This document shows positions 17,090 through 26,130 of a stretch of DNA of 35,372 nucleotides, one piece after another. Made by a program: the position numbers and the translations under genes. Position 1 is the stretch's first letter, and each line of letters starts with the position of its first letter. The stretch is from Desulfobacterales bacterium (lineage in GTDB: Bacteria; Desulfobacterota; Desulfobacteria; Desulfobacterales; SKZT01). The notes beneath the pieces are model-generated. The model was not told the origin of the DNA. It worked only from the letters and a program-made list of their open reading frames with translations, and did no database searches. The stretch lies in the NCBI GenBank assembly GCA_018399715.1, contig JAGYNR010000014.1:1-35372 (forward strand). Reading direction: 5' to 3'.

Positions 17090-18742
17090 TTACGTTTTTA
17101 ATGTCTTTTCCAAATACATCCGGCAACAAGCAGCAAAATCTTCCGGATAGTGACCATTGATCCATCTTAATTGAGCCTCGCTGAAAGCACCCGGCGAATA
17201 CGGAATTTTCGGGAGAAATGCATATAACAACCGTTGGTGCTTATCGGATGAATCCAATCTTTTAGCGTATTCAATAACAGAAATCATACGGGCACCCATT
17301 GCCCCTAAAATTTTCATTGTCAAATACATTCCTTTATCCAAGGATTGTCGAATATCCGTGTGTGCTTCCACGACATTGCCAACCGGTGGTAATACCATGA
17401 GTTGAATCTCCCATTGAGAGGTTTGGGCTTTAGGCACAAAAATCATTACATATGCATCTTCATAAATGATTAAGCTGTTTTCCAGATTTTTCTGATCCAT
17501 TCGCCGGTTTTTTCTGATTGCGTGAAGATAGCATTCAAAAAAATCTTTTCCAGTTTTTTCACGAAACTCACTGGTAAATTCGGCAATCAGGTCCCCACAA
17601 GCAAATGACTGGAATGTATCTTCAGAAGCACCGGCTGTCCGGACTTTGGCTGGAATCAAGGCATACTGCTGATGAACCTGCTGGTGGGATGCGTGAAGAC
17701 GGTATTTGGTAGGTGAAAAATCAAATCCATAGTTCCAGCCCCACAGTGTACAATTAAACTTTAATTCAGTTTTTCCGTTATATTGTGATAAATTTTGAAC
17801 AATTTTTTTTCTTAACATCTCCAGTTGATCCGGCGACATCTGCTTTTTAGAAAATGGCGGCTTAATTGTCAACATCTCTGCCAATCTTGAAAACGTCCGC
17901 TGGTAATAAAGATGGCGCATTCCGAAAATATCAGCCATTTTCAGATCAGCCAGACGGTACCGGGGTTGATCGTCAGCCATATTAGCCGCATAGTGGCCCC
18001 AGGGAATATAGCTGTTGCGTCGAAGATATTCAAACACATGACTTTCCCCGGACTGCCATTCGCCCACAATTTCACTATCTCCCTGAACGCCGGGCCGAAG
18101 GACCATTATCTGTTTATAAATTTCAGGAAGATAATCATTATTTACCAAGGTTTCGAAAAGTGCTTTTTTGTGAATAACCGGAACAGCACGTCCGTTTTTA
18201 TCCTTTTTAAACAGAAGACCGCAGGGCTGATTCCCCTGTTTAGTATAAATGAATTCACAACAAAGATGCGCCAGCCTGACAAGCTCATCTGGATCTGTAC
18301 TGGTAACAGCCAGGCAAAGAAGCACAGATTCAGGGAGAACCTTAAAAAAATCTGCCAGCGACTTTTCTGAAATATTTTCAGCACTCCACTGATTTACCGC
18401 CCGGCTAAAAGAAACATCTGACAACTTCGAAAGTAATATTTTTTCAGGGTGGCTGGCGTTCTCATCTGCCCATCGCTTGGTAATGTAAGTCGTTCCCCGA
18501 AAACCGAAAGGATTGGGTATTTCAAAAATAGTATCCGCCTTGTGTTCATCAATTGCATCCGGCGGGAAATTGGCATGGTTTGTATGAATAGAACCATCGG
18601 GAAAGGTTCCCAAAAAACGAATATTATCATTTTCCCGAAAGTTTTCCACATGAAAATCAGGCATATGAATACTATAAACAAAATGGCCATCCGGGGAAAC
18701 ACATGTGCGCAAATCTTCCGTCAACTTGTTATCATTTCTCAT
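17090..18742 (-). CDS. Unassigned 550-residue protein with possible HIT/GalT-like fold
   Basis: I cannot name this family. It is soluble and has no signal peptide. Near the middle is LHASHQQVHQQYALIP (residues 349-364; H353 and H357), reminiscent of the AS..HPHxQ segment of galactose-1-phosphate uridylyltransferase and other HIT-superfamily enzymes. Further on, NSLIIYEDAYVMIFVPKA resembles the strand preceding the second half of GalT. The N-terminal 340 residues show no recognisable motif apart from WGHYAANMAD and a segment PFGFRGTTYITKRW. If the comparison holds it could be a nucleotidyltransferase or phosphorylase acting on a nucleotide-sugar-like substrate. It is transcribed alone, convergent with the sensor operon and divergent from the STAS gene. 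Confidence 0.55.
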   Translation of the reverse strand: MRNDNKLTEDLRTCVSPDGHFVYSIHMPDFHVENFRENDNIRFLGTFPDGSIHTNHANFPPDAIDEHKADTIFEIPNPFGFRGTTYITKRWADENASHPEKILLSKLSDVSFSRAVNQWSAENISEKSLADFFKVLPESVLLCLAVTSTDPDELVRLAHLCCEFIYTKQGNQPCGLLFKKDKNGRAVPVIHKKALFETLVNNDYLPEIYKQIMVLRPGVQGDSEIVGEWQSGESHVFEYLRRNSYIPWGHYAANMADDQPRYRLADLKMADIFGMRHLYYQRTFSRLAEMLTIKPPFSKKQMSPDQLEMLRKKIVQNLSQYNGKTELKFNCTLWGWNYGFDFSPTKYRLHASHQQVHQQYALIPAKVRTAGASEDTFQSFACGDLIAEFTSEFREKTGKDFFECYLHAIRKNRRMDQKNLENSLIIYEDAYVMIFVPKAQTSQWEIQLMVLPPVGNVVEAHTDIRQSLDKGMYLTMKILGAMGARMISVIEYAKRLDSSDKHQRLLYAFLPKIPYSPGAFSEAQLRWINGHYPEDFAACCRMYLEKTLKT

Positions 18743-18868
18743 CTGTCATCAATGCCTTACCGCTAATACCTGTTTTTAAGTTTAAGTTTTTAAAATTTAT
18801 CGAAAAACAAAAAAAAATGAAAGCATTTTTCAACAGCCATTCTAATTTTAAATTATTATTTTATAGCT

Positions 18869-18896
18869 TGCTTATATTAATTTTACTTGATAATAT
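18869..18896 (+). promoter_or_regulatory. Candidate promoter for the STAS/antiporter pair
   Basis: TTGCTT (18869-18874) and TAATAT (18891-18896) with a 16-base spacer lie about 48 bp upstream of the STAS start in a very AT-rich 200-bp gap. Such AT-rich DNA offers several alternatives, so this is a weak call. Confidence 0.3.
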
Positions 18897-18943
18897 ATTT
18901 ACTTCTAAATTTTTTCTCAATATATTGGCCTCGGGAGAATATA

Positions 18944-19273
18944 ATGGAGCTTAAAACCAGAACCGAGAAAGGCGCTGTCATCGTATCCTTTCAGGGAAGG
19001 TTCGATTATCCGACAATGCAGGAATTGGAACAAAAGCTATCAACGGTGCTTCAAGAAAATCCTACCACTTTGGTTTTAAGCCTTGATGAGGTTGAATTTA
19101 TTAGCAGTGCCGGTTTACAGGTGATCTTGAATCTTTCCAAAAAAATTAAAGAAAAACATGGACAGATTTTATTGGTCGGTCTTAACGGAACTGTCCGGCG
19201 GGTATTTGAATTGTCCGGTTTAAATCAGGTTTTTGAAACCTATGACACGACTGATGAAGCCCTCGACCGATAA
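18944..19273 (+). CDS. STAS-domain anti-sigma-factor antagonist (SpoIIAA/RsbV type)
   Basis: With the ATG at 18944 (GGGAG 6 bases upstream) the protein is 109 residues, a single STAS domain: VIVSFQGRFDYPTMQELEQKL, VLSLDEVEFISSAGLQVIL and ILLVGLNGTVRRVFELSGLNQVF. S54/S55 in ISSAG occupy the phosphorylation-site loop that partner-switching kinases use. No RsbW-like kinase is encoded in the window, so its partner is elsewhere. It lies 89 bp upstream of the CPA-type antiporter in the same direction. The combination may be regulatory or merely adjacent. Confidence 0.88.
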   Translation: MELKTRTEKGAVIVSFQGRFDYPTMQELEQKLSTVLQENPTTLVLSLDEVEFISSAGLQVILNLSKKIKEKHGQILLVGLNGTVRRVFELSGLNQVFETYDTTDEALDR

Positions 19274-19362
19274 TTTCACAGTCAAAAAAAATGATAGAAC
19301 CCCTTATTTACCAGCCCATATTTCCTCTCTTATATAATCGCTACTGAAACCAGGAGTCATAT

Positions 19363-20847
19363 ATGGCTTTTAGCATTGCCTTAATCATTATTTTTGGTCT
19401 TCTTGCCGACTATCTGTTACGCCGGATAAAACTGCCGGGCCTGATTGGCATGCTTTTTGTCGGGGTTATAGCCGGGCCTTATGTTTTAGGGCTCATCAGC
19501 CCGGAGATGATGACCGTTTCCGGTGACCTGCGAAGAATTGCATTGATTGTCATATTACTCCGAGCCGGCTTTGAGCTTCACCGGGACACATTAAACCGTG
19601 TGGGCCGGGCGGCTTTGATCATGAGCTGTGTACCGGCATTGTTTGAAATTGCCGGCATTGCTTGGGTAGCACCCAAGCTACTGAATATAACCCTTCTCGA
19701 TGCGTTAATTTTGGGATCGATACTGGCGGCGGTTTCTCCGGCGGTCGTAGTTCCCCTGATGATAAATTTTATGGATCGTGGACGAGGGGCTAAAAAAGGA
19801 ATCCCGACCCTGATTCTGGGGGCATCTTCCGTCGACGATGTCTTCGTTATCGTGTTGTTTACGGTGTTTCTTGGGATGGTCGGCACACAATCCGTTAATA
19901 TTTGGGCCAAACTTGCCGAAATCCCGATTTCCATAACACTTGGCATCCTTGTTGGAATTATCCCGGGTTATATTTTATGGCGTCTTTTTATCCGATACGA
20001 CTGGCGCCCTCCGAAAAGAACACTGATTGTTTTAGGGGTGGCAATTCTGCTGACATGGTTTGAACAATTCTGTGAAAATTTTGTTCCCATTGCCAGTTTG
20101 TTAGGGGTCATGGCAATTGGATTTATTATCCTGGAAAAATCTCAGTCTATTGCTCACCTGATTTCCCAGAAACTAAAAAAATTATGGGTTTTTGCTGAAC
20201 TTTTATTGTTTGTACTGGTAGGCGCTCAGGTAAATATCCATGTTGCTTTGGATGCCGGTTTGGCCGGTATGTTTGTCATTGCGGTAGGCCTTATATTTAG
20301 AAGTATCGGCACTTATATCTCTTTGTTCGGGGCTGGCCTTAACTGGCAGGAAAAACTTTTTTGCGTTGTCGCCTATATACCCAAAGCAACCGTGCAGGCA
20401 GCAATCGGGGCTGTACCTCTAGCCGCCGGACTGCCCGCCGGTGAGGTCATTTTGGCGGTAGCGGTATTATCGATTATTGTAACCGCCCCACTAGGTGCCA
20501 TCGGCATAATGGTGATGGGCGAAAGAATTCTGGATCAGGGGGAACGTTCCCCCTATATGTTTAAAGAAATACGCAAAAAATTTGAACTGCCTCATGTTGG
20601 CCAAAGAGTTCGCAACAAAAATACCGGCCGTATCTGGAAAGTCATCGAAGAAAAAGAGATATGGATGACCTCTCCAGAACCAAAGTCAAATTCACCACAA
20701 TCATCCCAAAAAATTCCGGCGATTCATCTCAGGTTTTGGGCAGAGGATACGTATCCCCGCAAAGGTTCCGGAAAGACCTTTTCTCAGATATATAGTTCGA
20801 AAGGACGATCATTTGAAAAAGATTGGGAAATCCTTTTTGATTGGTAA
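19363..20847 (+). CDS. Cation:proton antiporter (CPA family, Na+/H+ exchanger domain) with C-terminal tail
   Basis: This 494-residue protein has about twelve membrane helices of the Na_H_Exchanger fold (residues 1-390). The key segments are LILGSILAAVSPAVVVPLM and LILGASSVDDVFVIVLFTVF; the second holds the paired aspartates used for ion binding in related antiporters. The last 100 residues are soluble, beginning HVGQRVRNKNTGRIWKVIEEKEIWM, and resemble a small beta-rich regulatory domain that I cannot name. It should exchange Na+ or K+ for H+ across the inner membrane. It meets the convergent floA gene only 11 bp further on, without a visible terminator. Confidence 0.85.
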   Translation: MAFSIALIIIFGLLADYLLRRIKLPGLIGMLFVGVIAGPYVLGLISPEMMTVSGDLRRIALIVILLRAGFELHRDTLNRVGRAALIMSCVPALFEIAGIAWVAPKLLNITLLDALILGSILAAVSPAVVVPLMINFMDRGRGAKKGIPTLILGASSVDDVFVIVLFTVFLGMVGTQSVNIWAKLAEIPISITLGILVGIIPGYILWRLFIRYDWRPPKRTLIVLGVAILLTWFEQFCENFVPIASLLGVMAIGFIILEKSQSIAHLISQKLKKLWVFAELLLFVLVGAQVNIHVALDAGLAGMFVIAVGLIFRSIGTYISLFGAGLNWQEKLFCVVAYIPKATVQAAIGAVPLAAGLPAGEVILAVAVLSIIVTAPLGAIGIMVMGERILDQGERSPYMFKEIRKKFELPHVGQRVRNKNTGRIWKVIEEKEIWMTSPEPKSNSPQSSQKIPAIHLRFWAEDTYPRKGSGKTFSQIYSSKGRSFEKDWEILFDW

Positions 20848-20858
20848 AAAGATTACAC

Positions 20859-21833
20859 TTAACCCTGTTCGTCCTTATCTGATGATCCGATTTTATCGCG
20901 CATCTGTGTATCAGCCATAACGTTTTTCATGCGGTAATAGTCCATAACACCCAGGTTACCGTTTCTGAAAGCTTCCGATATGGCCAGCGGAATCTTCGCT
21001 TCTGCCTCAACCACTTTGGCCTTCATGGACTCCACTTTGGCTTTCATTTCCTGCTCAATCGCATAAGCCATTGCCCTACGCTCTTCAGCTTTAGCCTGGG
21101 CGATTTTTTTGTCAGCTTCAGCCCGATCTGTTTCCAGTTCAGCACCAATATTTTTCCCCACATCTACATCGGCAATATCAATGGAAAGTATCTCATATGC
21201 CGTTCCGGCATCCAAACCTTTTTCCAGAACCCGTTTGGAAATCATATCAGGATTTTCCAGCACCAGTTTGTGGGTATCTGCAGAACCAATGGTCGTAACA
21301 ATTCCCTCGCCCACCCTTGCCAGAATCGTTTCTTCGCCGGCACCGCCTACCAGACGATCGATATTTGCCCGCACCGTAACCCTTGATATGGCTTTCAACT
21401 GAATGCCGTCTTTTGCCACGGCCGCTACCAAAGGCGTTTCAATTACTTTCGGGTTGACACTCATCTGCACGGCTTCGAGGACATTTCTGCCGGCCAGATC
21501 AATAGCAGCCGCCCGCTTAAATTTCAGATCAATGTTGGCCTTATCGGCGGCAATCAGTGCCTGTACCACCCGCATGATATTTCCGCCTGCCAGGTAATGG
21601 GATTCCATTTCATCCGTCGATATATTCAATCCGGCTTTTACCGCCATAATTTTAGCATTGACCAAAAGCTTTGGGGGCACTTTTCGAAACCGCATAAAAA
21701 CAATGTTAAAAAGCCCCACACGGGCACCGGATACAAGAGCCTGAACCCAAAGGGAAAGGGCCGACCCGACGAAATAAATCAAAACAATAATAACGATAAT
21801 CAACAAAACCATTACAATGGTATAAAAGTCCAT
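20859..21833 (-). CDS. floA: Flotillin-like protein FloA (UPF0365/YqfA)
   Basis: This 324-residue SPFH-type scaffold protein organises membrane microdomains. The N-terminal hydrophobic segment ([19 protein letters not shown]) is followed by [23 protein letters not shown], a block of SPFH sequence ([21 protein letters not shown] and [45 protein letters not shown]), and an alanine/glutamate-rich coiled coil ([22 protein letters not shown]). The match to FloA/YqfA and the length are essentially complete. It is the third gene of the NfeD operon, with a gap of 3 bp from the short NfeD gene, the classical arrangement. Confidence 0.95.
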   Translation of the reverse strand: MDFYTIVMVLLIIVIIVLIYFVGSALSLWVQALVSGARVGLFNIVFMRFRKVPPKLLVNAKIMAVKAGLNISTDEMESHYLAGGNIMRVVQALIAADKANIDLKFKRAAAIDLAGRNVLEAVQMSVNPKVIETPLVAAVAKDGIQLKAISRVTVRANIDRLVGGAGEETILARVGEGIVTTIGSADTHKLVLENPDMISKRVLEKGLDAGTAYEILSIDIADVDVGKNIGAELETDRAEADKKIAQAKAEERRAMAYAIEQEMKAKVESMKAKVVEAEAKIPLAISEAFRNGNLGVMDYYRMKNVMADTQMRDKIGSSDKDEQG

Positions 21834-21836
21834 GGC

Positions 21837-22328
21837 CTAATTTTCCTCCTTCATTACAGTTTGCTTTTTGACAATGATTTGATTTCCAGTCACTTTTTCA
21901 ACAACAATGGGTGTCCCTTTTTCTATATATTCTCCACGGGTTACTACATCAGCCCGTTTATCTCCTAACAAGGCAACGCCTGACGGTCTGAGATCTGATA
22001 GCGCCGTCCCGGTTAAACCGATATATCCATCCATATCCGGCTCCTGAGAACTGACGCCATCTTCACGGGAAAGTGCACTGACCAAAGTCAACGGAGACCG
22101 TTCTAAAAACTTAAAACCATAAACAACCAGAACCGGAACTATAATCAGATCCGCCATCATAAATATCCATCCCCAAAATATGGATACATCGCTGAACACC
22201 AGATACAGCGAATAGCCGAAGATACATATAGCCAGTAACGTCAGAATACCGGCTGATGGAAGCAAAATTTCAGCAAAAATAACACCGACGCCGGCTAATT
22301 GCAGTATGACAGGAATCAGAAATTTCAT
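21837..22328 (-). CDS. Short NfeD-family membrane protein
   Basis: This 163-residue protein has four hydrophobic segments (ILQLAGVGVIFAEILLPSAG, LLAICIFGYSLYLVF and IFMMADLIIVPVLVVYGF) and a C-terminal OB-fold domain (about residues 105-160: GLTGTALSDLRPSGVALLGDKRADVVTRGEYIEKGTPI). It lacks the protease domain of its upstream neighbour. NfeD proteins work with flotillins in the membrane, and the following floA gene fits that. The gap to the long NfeD gene is 15 bp. Its OB fold resembles that of the long protein, consistent with origin by duplication. Confidence 0.9.
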   Translation of the reverse strand: MKFLIPVILQLAGVGVIFAEILLPSAGILTLLAICIFGYSLYLVFSDVSIFWGWIFMMADLIIVPVLVVYGFKFLERSPLTLVSALSREDGVSSQEPDMDGYIGLTGTALSDLRPSGVALLGDKRADVVTRGEYIEKGTPIVVEKVTGNQIIVKKQTVMKEEN

Positions 22329-22343
22329 TTTATTGATGGTTTA

Positions 22344-23840
22344 TCATTGGATTGTTGGTATCTTTTCCTCATTTTTGGCAGCCCTGACAATCAGACGGTT
22401 TCCTTTTATCGTATATACAATTACGGGAGTTCCCTTTTCAATAAATTCTCCTTCACTGATGACATCGAAAGGCTCACCTTTTATCTCAGCTTTTCCCGAG
22501 GGCCTTAAAAAGGACAGTGCAATCCCCCTGTCGCCTTCTCTAACTTTTACAATCTCATTCGAGTTCGCCCGGCATTCCCTGAGATTATGAGATAAATAGG
22601 CACTTTCGGTTTTCCCGCCATACGCAGGCAAAATATATCTAAAAACCAGCAACCCGGCAAAAAAGGCACCTAAAAAAGATCCCAGGACTTTGACAATGTT
22701 TCTGACCAAAATTTCCGTCTGCCACGGCAAAGAGGGGTCCGGAAGGACAAAATCCTGAAGAGAAAGAATCATTCCAACAATCAGACAAACAACACCGGCA
22801 AATCCGGCAACTCCGAATCCGGGAATCACCAGGACCTCAATACTCAAAAGACCTATTCCCAATATAATTATCAGCAATTCGGTATAGTCCGCCAAACCGA
22901 CCAAATACTGGTTAAAAAAAACGATAGCAAGACATAAGATTCCAATAATGCCGGGAATCCCAAACCCCGGCGACTGTATTTCCGTATAGAGGGCTCCAAG
23001 ACCAATTAACATTAAAACAGGGGCTGCAACCACCAGAAATCTCACCAATGACTCGGACCACGTTTCTGTCACCCTTACGATTTCAACATCCTGGATATTC
23101 AGATTTTCCAGGATATCTTCGATATCTGTGACGCTCATTTTTGAAAACCCCAGGCGTTTAGCCTCAATATCATCCATGGTTAATAATTCGCCTTCTGCCA
23201 CAACTGTTCGTCTGGATGTAACGTTGCTTTTTTCGGCCTCCGTGAGATCAACAAATGCCTGTTTGTCAAGATAATGTGTTTTTCCGTTCATGATAACTTC
23301 ATAAACTTCCATTTCCGGTGTAACCATGGATTCAGCCAATGTTTCCGGATACCCGTTGCGTCGGGCAAGGGCACGAAATTTTGCACGAAGCGGCGACTGA
23401 AACTTTTCTCCCATTAATTTTGGTCCATCGTTGTCATAAGTAATCGGTGCACAGTCTCCGATCGTCGTATGAGGTTTCATAAAAAGACTGCTGCAGGCAA
23501 GAGAGATCAACGCACCGGCCGAAATAGCTTTATTTTTGACATAGGCGACAGTTTTCCCCTTTGGGGATTCCAAAATAGTGTCTACTATTTCCAGGGCCGA
23601 ATCCACCCTCCCGCCAAATGTATCTATTTCCAGAACGTACACTACATTTTCTCCAGGGGTTCTTTCAGGTAAAAATGCCCGCTTGATGAAAGCTGCCATT
23701 CCGGGGTCCACAGTGCCGTAAACCGGTATGACATAAACAGATTTCAATGGAGATGCTAAATATGCCGACTCAATCAACCATAAACAAGGAAAAAAGAAAA
23801 GCACTAAAAAGGCAACCAAAAATTTAAAACACCGGTTCAT
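22344..23840 (-). CDS. Long NfeD-family protein: ClpP-like serine protease plus membrane and OB domains
   Basis: The 498 residues begin with a signal peptide (FLVAFLVLFFFPCLWLIESAYLA). A ClpP-class protease domain (about residues 30-240) contains VLEIDTFGGRVDSALEIVD and KAISAGALISLACSSLFM; the Ser in SAG is the expected nucleophile. Four to five membrane segments (about 250-410) and an OB-fold tail (VREGDRGIALSFLRPSGKAEI) follow. Relatives such as PH1510 cleave membrane-associated stomatin. The first gene of the operon, it has AGGA 8 bases before its ATG. The partner FloA, encoded two genes downstream, is the probable substrate or scaffold. Confidence 0.92.
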   Translation of the reverse strand: MNRCFKFLVAFLVLFFFPCLWLIESAYLASPLKSVYVIPVYGTVDPGMAAFIKRAFLPERTPGENVVYVLEIDTFGGRVDSALEIVDTILESPKGKTVAYVKNKAISAGALISLACSSLFMKPHTTIGDCAPITYDNDGPKLMGEKFQSPLRAKFRALARRNGYPETLAESMVTPEMEVYEVIMNGKTHYLDKQAFVDLTEAEKSNVTSRRTVVAEGELLTMDDIEAKRLGFSKMSVTDIEDILENLNIQDVEIVRVTETWSESLVRFLVVAAPVLMLIGLGALYTEIQSPGFGIPGIIGILCLAIVFFNQYLVGLADYTELLIIILGIGLLSIEVLVIPGFGVAGFAGVVCLIVGMILSLQDFVLPDPSLPWQTEILVRNIVKVLGSFLGAFFAGLLVFRYILPAYGGKTESAYLSHNLRECRANSNEIVKVREGDRGIALSFLRPSGKAEIKGEPFDVISEGEFIEKGTPVIVYTIKGNRLIVRAAKNEEKIPTIQ

Positions 23841-23902
23841 TAAAAAATCCTCGTGAATTCAGAATTAAGTGTTGCCGCCGTATTTAACCGAATTTTATTA
23901 TT

Positions 23903-23943
23903 TGGTGCCTGAACGAAAAATCCTGGTTTTCGTTCAGGCACTA
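23903..23943. repeat. 41-bp hairpin repeat, short form of the inverted-repeat family (copy 3)
   Basis: GTGCCTGAACGAAAA (23905-23919) pairs perfectly over 15 bp with TTTTCGTTCAGGCAC (23927-23941) around a 7-base loop (ATCCTGG). The termini match those of the 145-bp element. The core is the reverse complement of the nested hairpin at the left end of the long copies, so the short form is related to the long one by gain or loss of the interior. Confidence 0.85.
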
Positions 23944-24101
23944 TTTGTTTGACACTCATTTTTTTTACATGAATGTAACACCTAAAAAAATTCTAAGTCC
24001 CACTATTTTTTTATCCTCTCTGTCCCAAAAAGTCAATTCACACAAACAGGTCAATCGCCCTAGTTCAACTAAAATAAGAAAATTTTCACCAAACATCAGG
24101 G

Positions 24102-24148
24102 TTGACGAAAGAACCCTTTGATAATATATATTAAAGTTTATGTATAAT
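24102..24148 (+). promoter_or_regulatory. Candidate promoter(s) of the HisZ/HisG-like operon
   Basis: Two overlapping solutions exist: TTGACG (24102-24107) with TATATA (24125-24130) at 17-bp spacing, and TTGATA (24118-24123) with a perfect TATAAT (24143-24148) at 19-bp spacing. Both favour the ATG at 24182 over the upstream ATG at 24140, which would lie inside the promoter. Confidence 0.45.
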
Positions 24149-24181
24149 GAAAATTCTCCTGATCTTATAAAGAGAGGCAAA

Positions 24182-25462
24182 ATGAATCAAAAAAGTTCGA
24201 AAAACGATCTGACCACTGAGGAGATATTACGATTCCGAAAACTGGAAAACATTTTTCTCAGTCGCTGCCGTCATTTCGGTTATAACGAAATTAAGACATC
24301 AACTATCGAGCCGCTCTATATTTTTACCGCTCTGGGTGCACTTCGGGATGCCAAATTAAATCGCATCTATTCCTTTATTGACTGGGATGGCTGGAGTGGT
24401 GAACGAGTCGCATTAAAACCTGATTCTACCCCCTGTGTGGCCAGATACTGGGGCAATCATTTTCCCAACGATAACAGCAAACATAAGTTTTGCTATGTGG
24501 AAAATCATTTTGAATGGGCCGATTCAGGAGATTTCATTACGGAGCGATGGCAATGCGGTGTGGAAAATATTGGTTCGCAAAATCCTGAAGCGGATATAGA
24601 GATTATTTACATGGCATTGGACATCCTTCGAAACGTAGGACTGAAAAATACTTATCTTTTCTTGTCCTATCCTTCTATCATCCAGCAAATGGTTGATGGA
24701 TTTTCCCTGGACCCCTCCTCGGAGAAAAAAATTCTTGGGACCATTCGGGAAGGAAAAAATTACAAGGATATGCTGGTACAGTTGTCTGTAGAACCCGAAA
24801 AAGCAAAAGAACTGGAGACGTTTCTATCCGTTCCCAGTGAATCTGCCAACTATTCAGCCAATTATCTGGAAAATTTAAAATATGCACTAAATAACAGTAC
24901 TTGGAAACGAATCGCAACGATGATGGAAAATTTTATTTCCATCTGTAGGCGGCTGGATAGTCTGGAATGCCAATACATCATCGATTTTAACCTCCTGGGA
25001 GATCTGGATTATTATACCGGTGCAAAGTTCCAGATATTATCTTCCCCCACCAGAAAATCACGAAAAGATATTTTATCCTCCGGCGGAAGATATGACAATC
25101 TGACCGGTAATATGTGGGAACTATCCGATACAGTGCCGGCGGTCGGTTTTGCTTTGTTTATCCGTAATATAATACCATTTGTATCGACCATATCCGATAA
25201 ATTCCAAAATATCTGTATTCAAATCAGCAATATTTCCCGACGCAATGTCTGCAAGGGACAATGGCTGTGTGATAAACTTTTTTCTTTGGGGTTTGCCGCT
25301 ATGATTTCATTTTCCAGGGTCAAACCGGAAGATTTTAATAACTTCGGACTGGTCATCGATGTGGATTATGATCAATATCCCGACGGTTATCGTGTGCTGA
25401 GTAGCCAAAAAATTGGAAAACTTCTTTTAATGAATCTTTTTGGAGAATTCAATGACAGTTGA
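24182..25462 (+). CDS. HisZ-like protein (class II aaRS-fold ATP-phosphoribosyltransferase regulatory subunit homologue)
   Basis: Using ATG 24182 (GAGAGG 4 bases upstream), the protein has 426 residues, at the upper end of HisZ length. It has the HisRS-like fold: ALKPDSTPCVAR (77-88, motif-2 region), IDFNLLGDLDYYTGAKFQI and motif-3-like SGGRYDNL (300-307) with AVGFALFI. In known systems HisZ is catalytically dead and activates the short-form HisG in histidine synthesis. Here the next two genes are HisG-like, coupled by an 11-bp overlap, so a HisZ/HisG-type complex is likely. HisRS itself is excluded by the absence of an anticodon-binding domain and by the context. The real substrate of the complex may not be ATP. 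Confidence 0.8.
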   Translation: MNQKSSKNDLTTEEILRFRKLENIFLSRCRHFGYNEIKTSTIEPLYIFTALGALRDAKLNRIYSFIDWDGWSGERVALKPDSTPCVARYWGNHFPNDNSKHKFCYVENHFEWADSGDFITERWQCGVENIGSQNPEADIEIIYMALDILRNVGLKNTYLFLSYPSIIQQMVDGFSLDPSSEKKILGTIREGKNYKDMLVQLSVEPEKAKELETFLSVPSESANYSANYLENLKYALNNSTWKRIATMMENFISICRRLDSLECQYIIDFNLLGDLDYYTGAKFQILSSPTRKSRKDILSSGGRYDNLTGNMWELSDTVPAVGFALFIRNIIPFVSTISDKFQNICIQISNISRRNVCKGQWLCDKLFSLGFAAMISFSRVKPEDFNNFGLVIDVDYDQYPDGYRVLSSQKIGKLLLMNLFGEFNDS

Positions 25463-26129
25463 TACCATCAGCGTTTGTCTGCCGAAAGGAAATCCCATAA
25501 AACCATTGGCGGCTTACCTCGAACAAGTCGGTTTTCCGGTCAGGGAATATCACTCCAAAAATCGGACTTACCGTCCCCCGGTAGACCATCTTCCGGTGAG
25601 AGCCAAAATTATGGCGGAAAAAGATGTTGCCATCCAGGTATCCGTCGGTAATTATGATATTGGATTTTGCGGTTTAGACTGGACCAAAGAACTGATTGAT
25701 AAGTACCGGGGCAGCAACCTCCATATATTTAAATATATGGGAATAGACCGCAGAAAATTATTTGTCTGCTCAGGGCTCAGCAGCCGCTTCAACAGCATAA
25801 CCGAACTTAATAACCATCAAGCGTTTATCACCATTATTAGTGAATATCCTAACCTTTCAGAGCGTTTTGCCATGAAAAACCGGCTGAAAAAATTTAAGAT
25901 TTTTTCCGCATGGGGAAGTGTCGAAGCTTATCCTCCGGAGCACGGAGACATTGTCATTCTTTCATCCTACGAAAAGGACAGCCTGGGTGAAATGGGACTG
26001 GTTCCTATCAGCTGTGAACTGGAATCCCAACTGTGCCTGCTGGTTAATCGCACCAGTTTCGTGGAGAAAAATCTGTCACCGGTTCTTGATTATTTCAGCG
26101 GCATTAATTCTTCAGGAGAAGAAAAATAA
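25452..26129 (+). CDS. HisG-like protein 1 (degenerate ATP-phosphoribosyltransferase homologue)
   Basis: Starting at ATG 25452 (GGAG 6 bases upstream, overlapping the HisZ-like gene by 11 bp) the protein has 225 residues, the size of short-form HisG. It keeps LPKG (10-13), a DIGFCGLDWTKEL segment like GIAGKD in HisG, EYPNLSERF (131-139; HisG: KYPN) and WGSVEAYPP. The PRPP-binding loop (normally STGxTLxxN) is replaced by GDIVILSSYEKDSLGEMGL (165-183), so on its own it is unlikely to bind PRPP normally. It is clearly paralogous to the next gene. Proposed role: non-catalytic or half-site subunit of a complex with the neighbours. Confidence 0.75.
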   Translation: MTVDTISVCLPKGNPIKPLAAYLEQVGFPVREYHSKNRTYRPPVDHLPVRAKIMAEKDVAIQVSVGNYDIGFCGLDWTKELIDKYRGSNLHIFKYMGIDRRKLFVCSGLSSRFNSITELNNHQAFITIISEYPNLSERFAMKNRLKKFKIFSAWGSVEAYPPEHGDIVILSSYEKDSLGEMGLVPISCELESQLCLLVNRTSFVEKNLSPVLDYFSGINSSGEEK

Positions 26130-26130
26130 A

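Larger units (their letters stand above)
23841..24181. other. Intergenic region between divergent NfeD and HisZ-like units
   Basis: This 341-bp gap contains a 41-bp hairpin repeat (23903-23943) and two overlapping promoter-like pairs near 24102-24148 reading toward the HisZ-like gene. Nothing else coding is visible. Confidence 0.6.

Noticed and set aside
23903-23943. Rho-independent terminator
   Set aside because: The stem is perfect, but no T-run follows it on either strand, and the same sequence recurs elsewhere as a repeat family.
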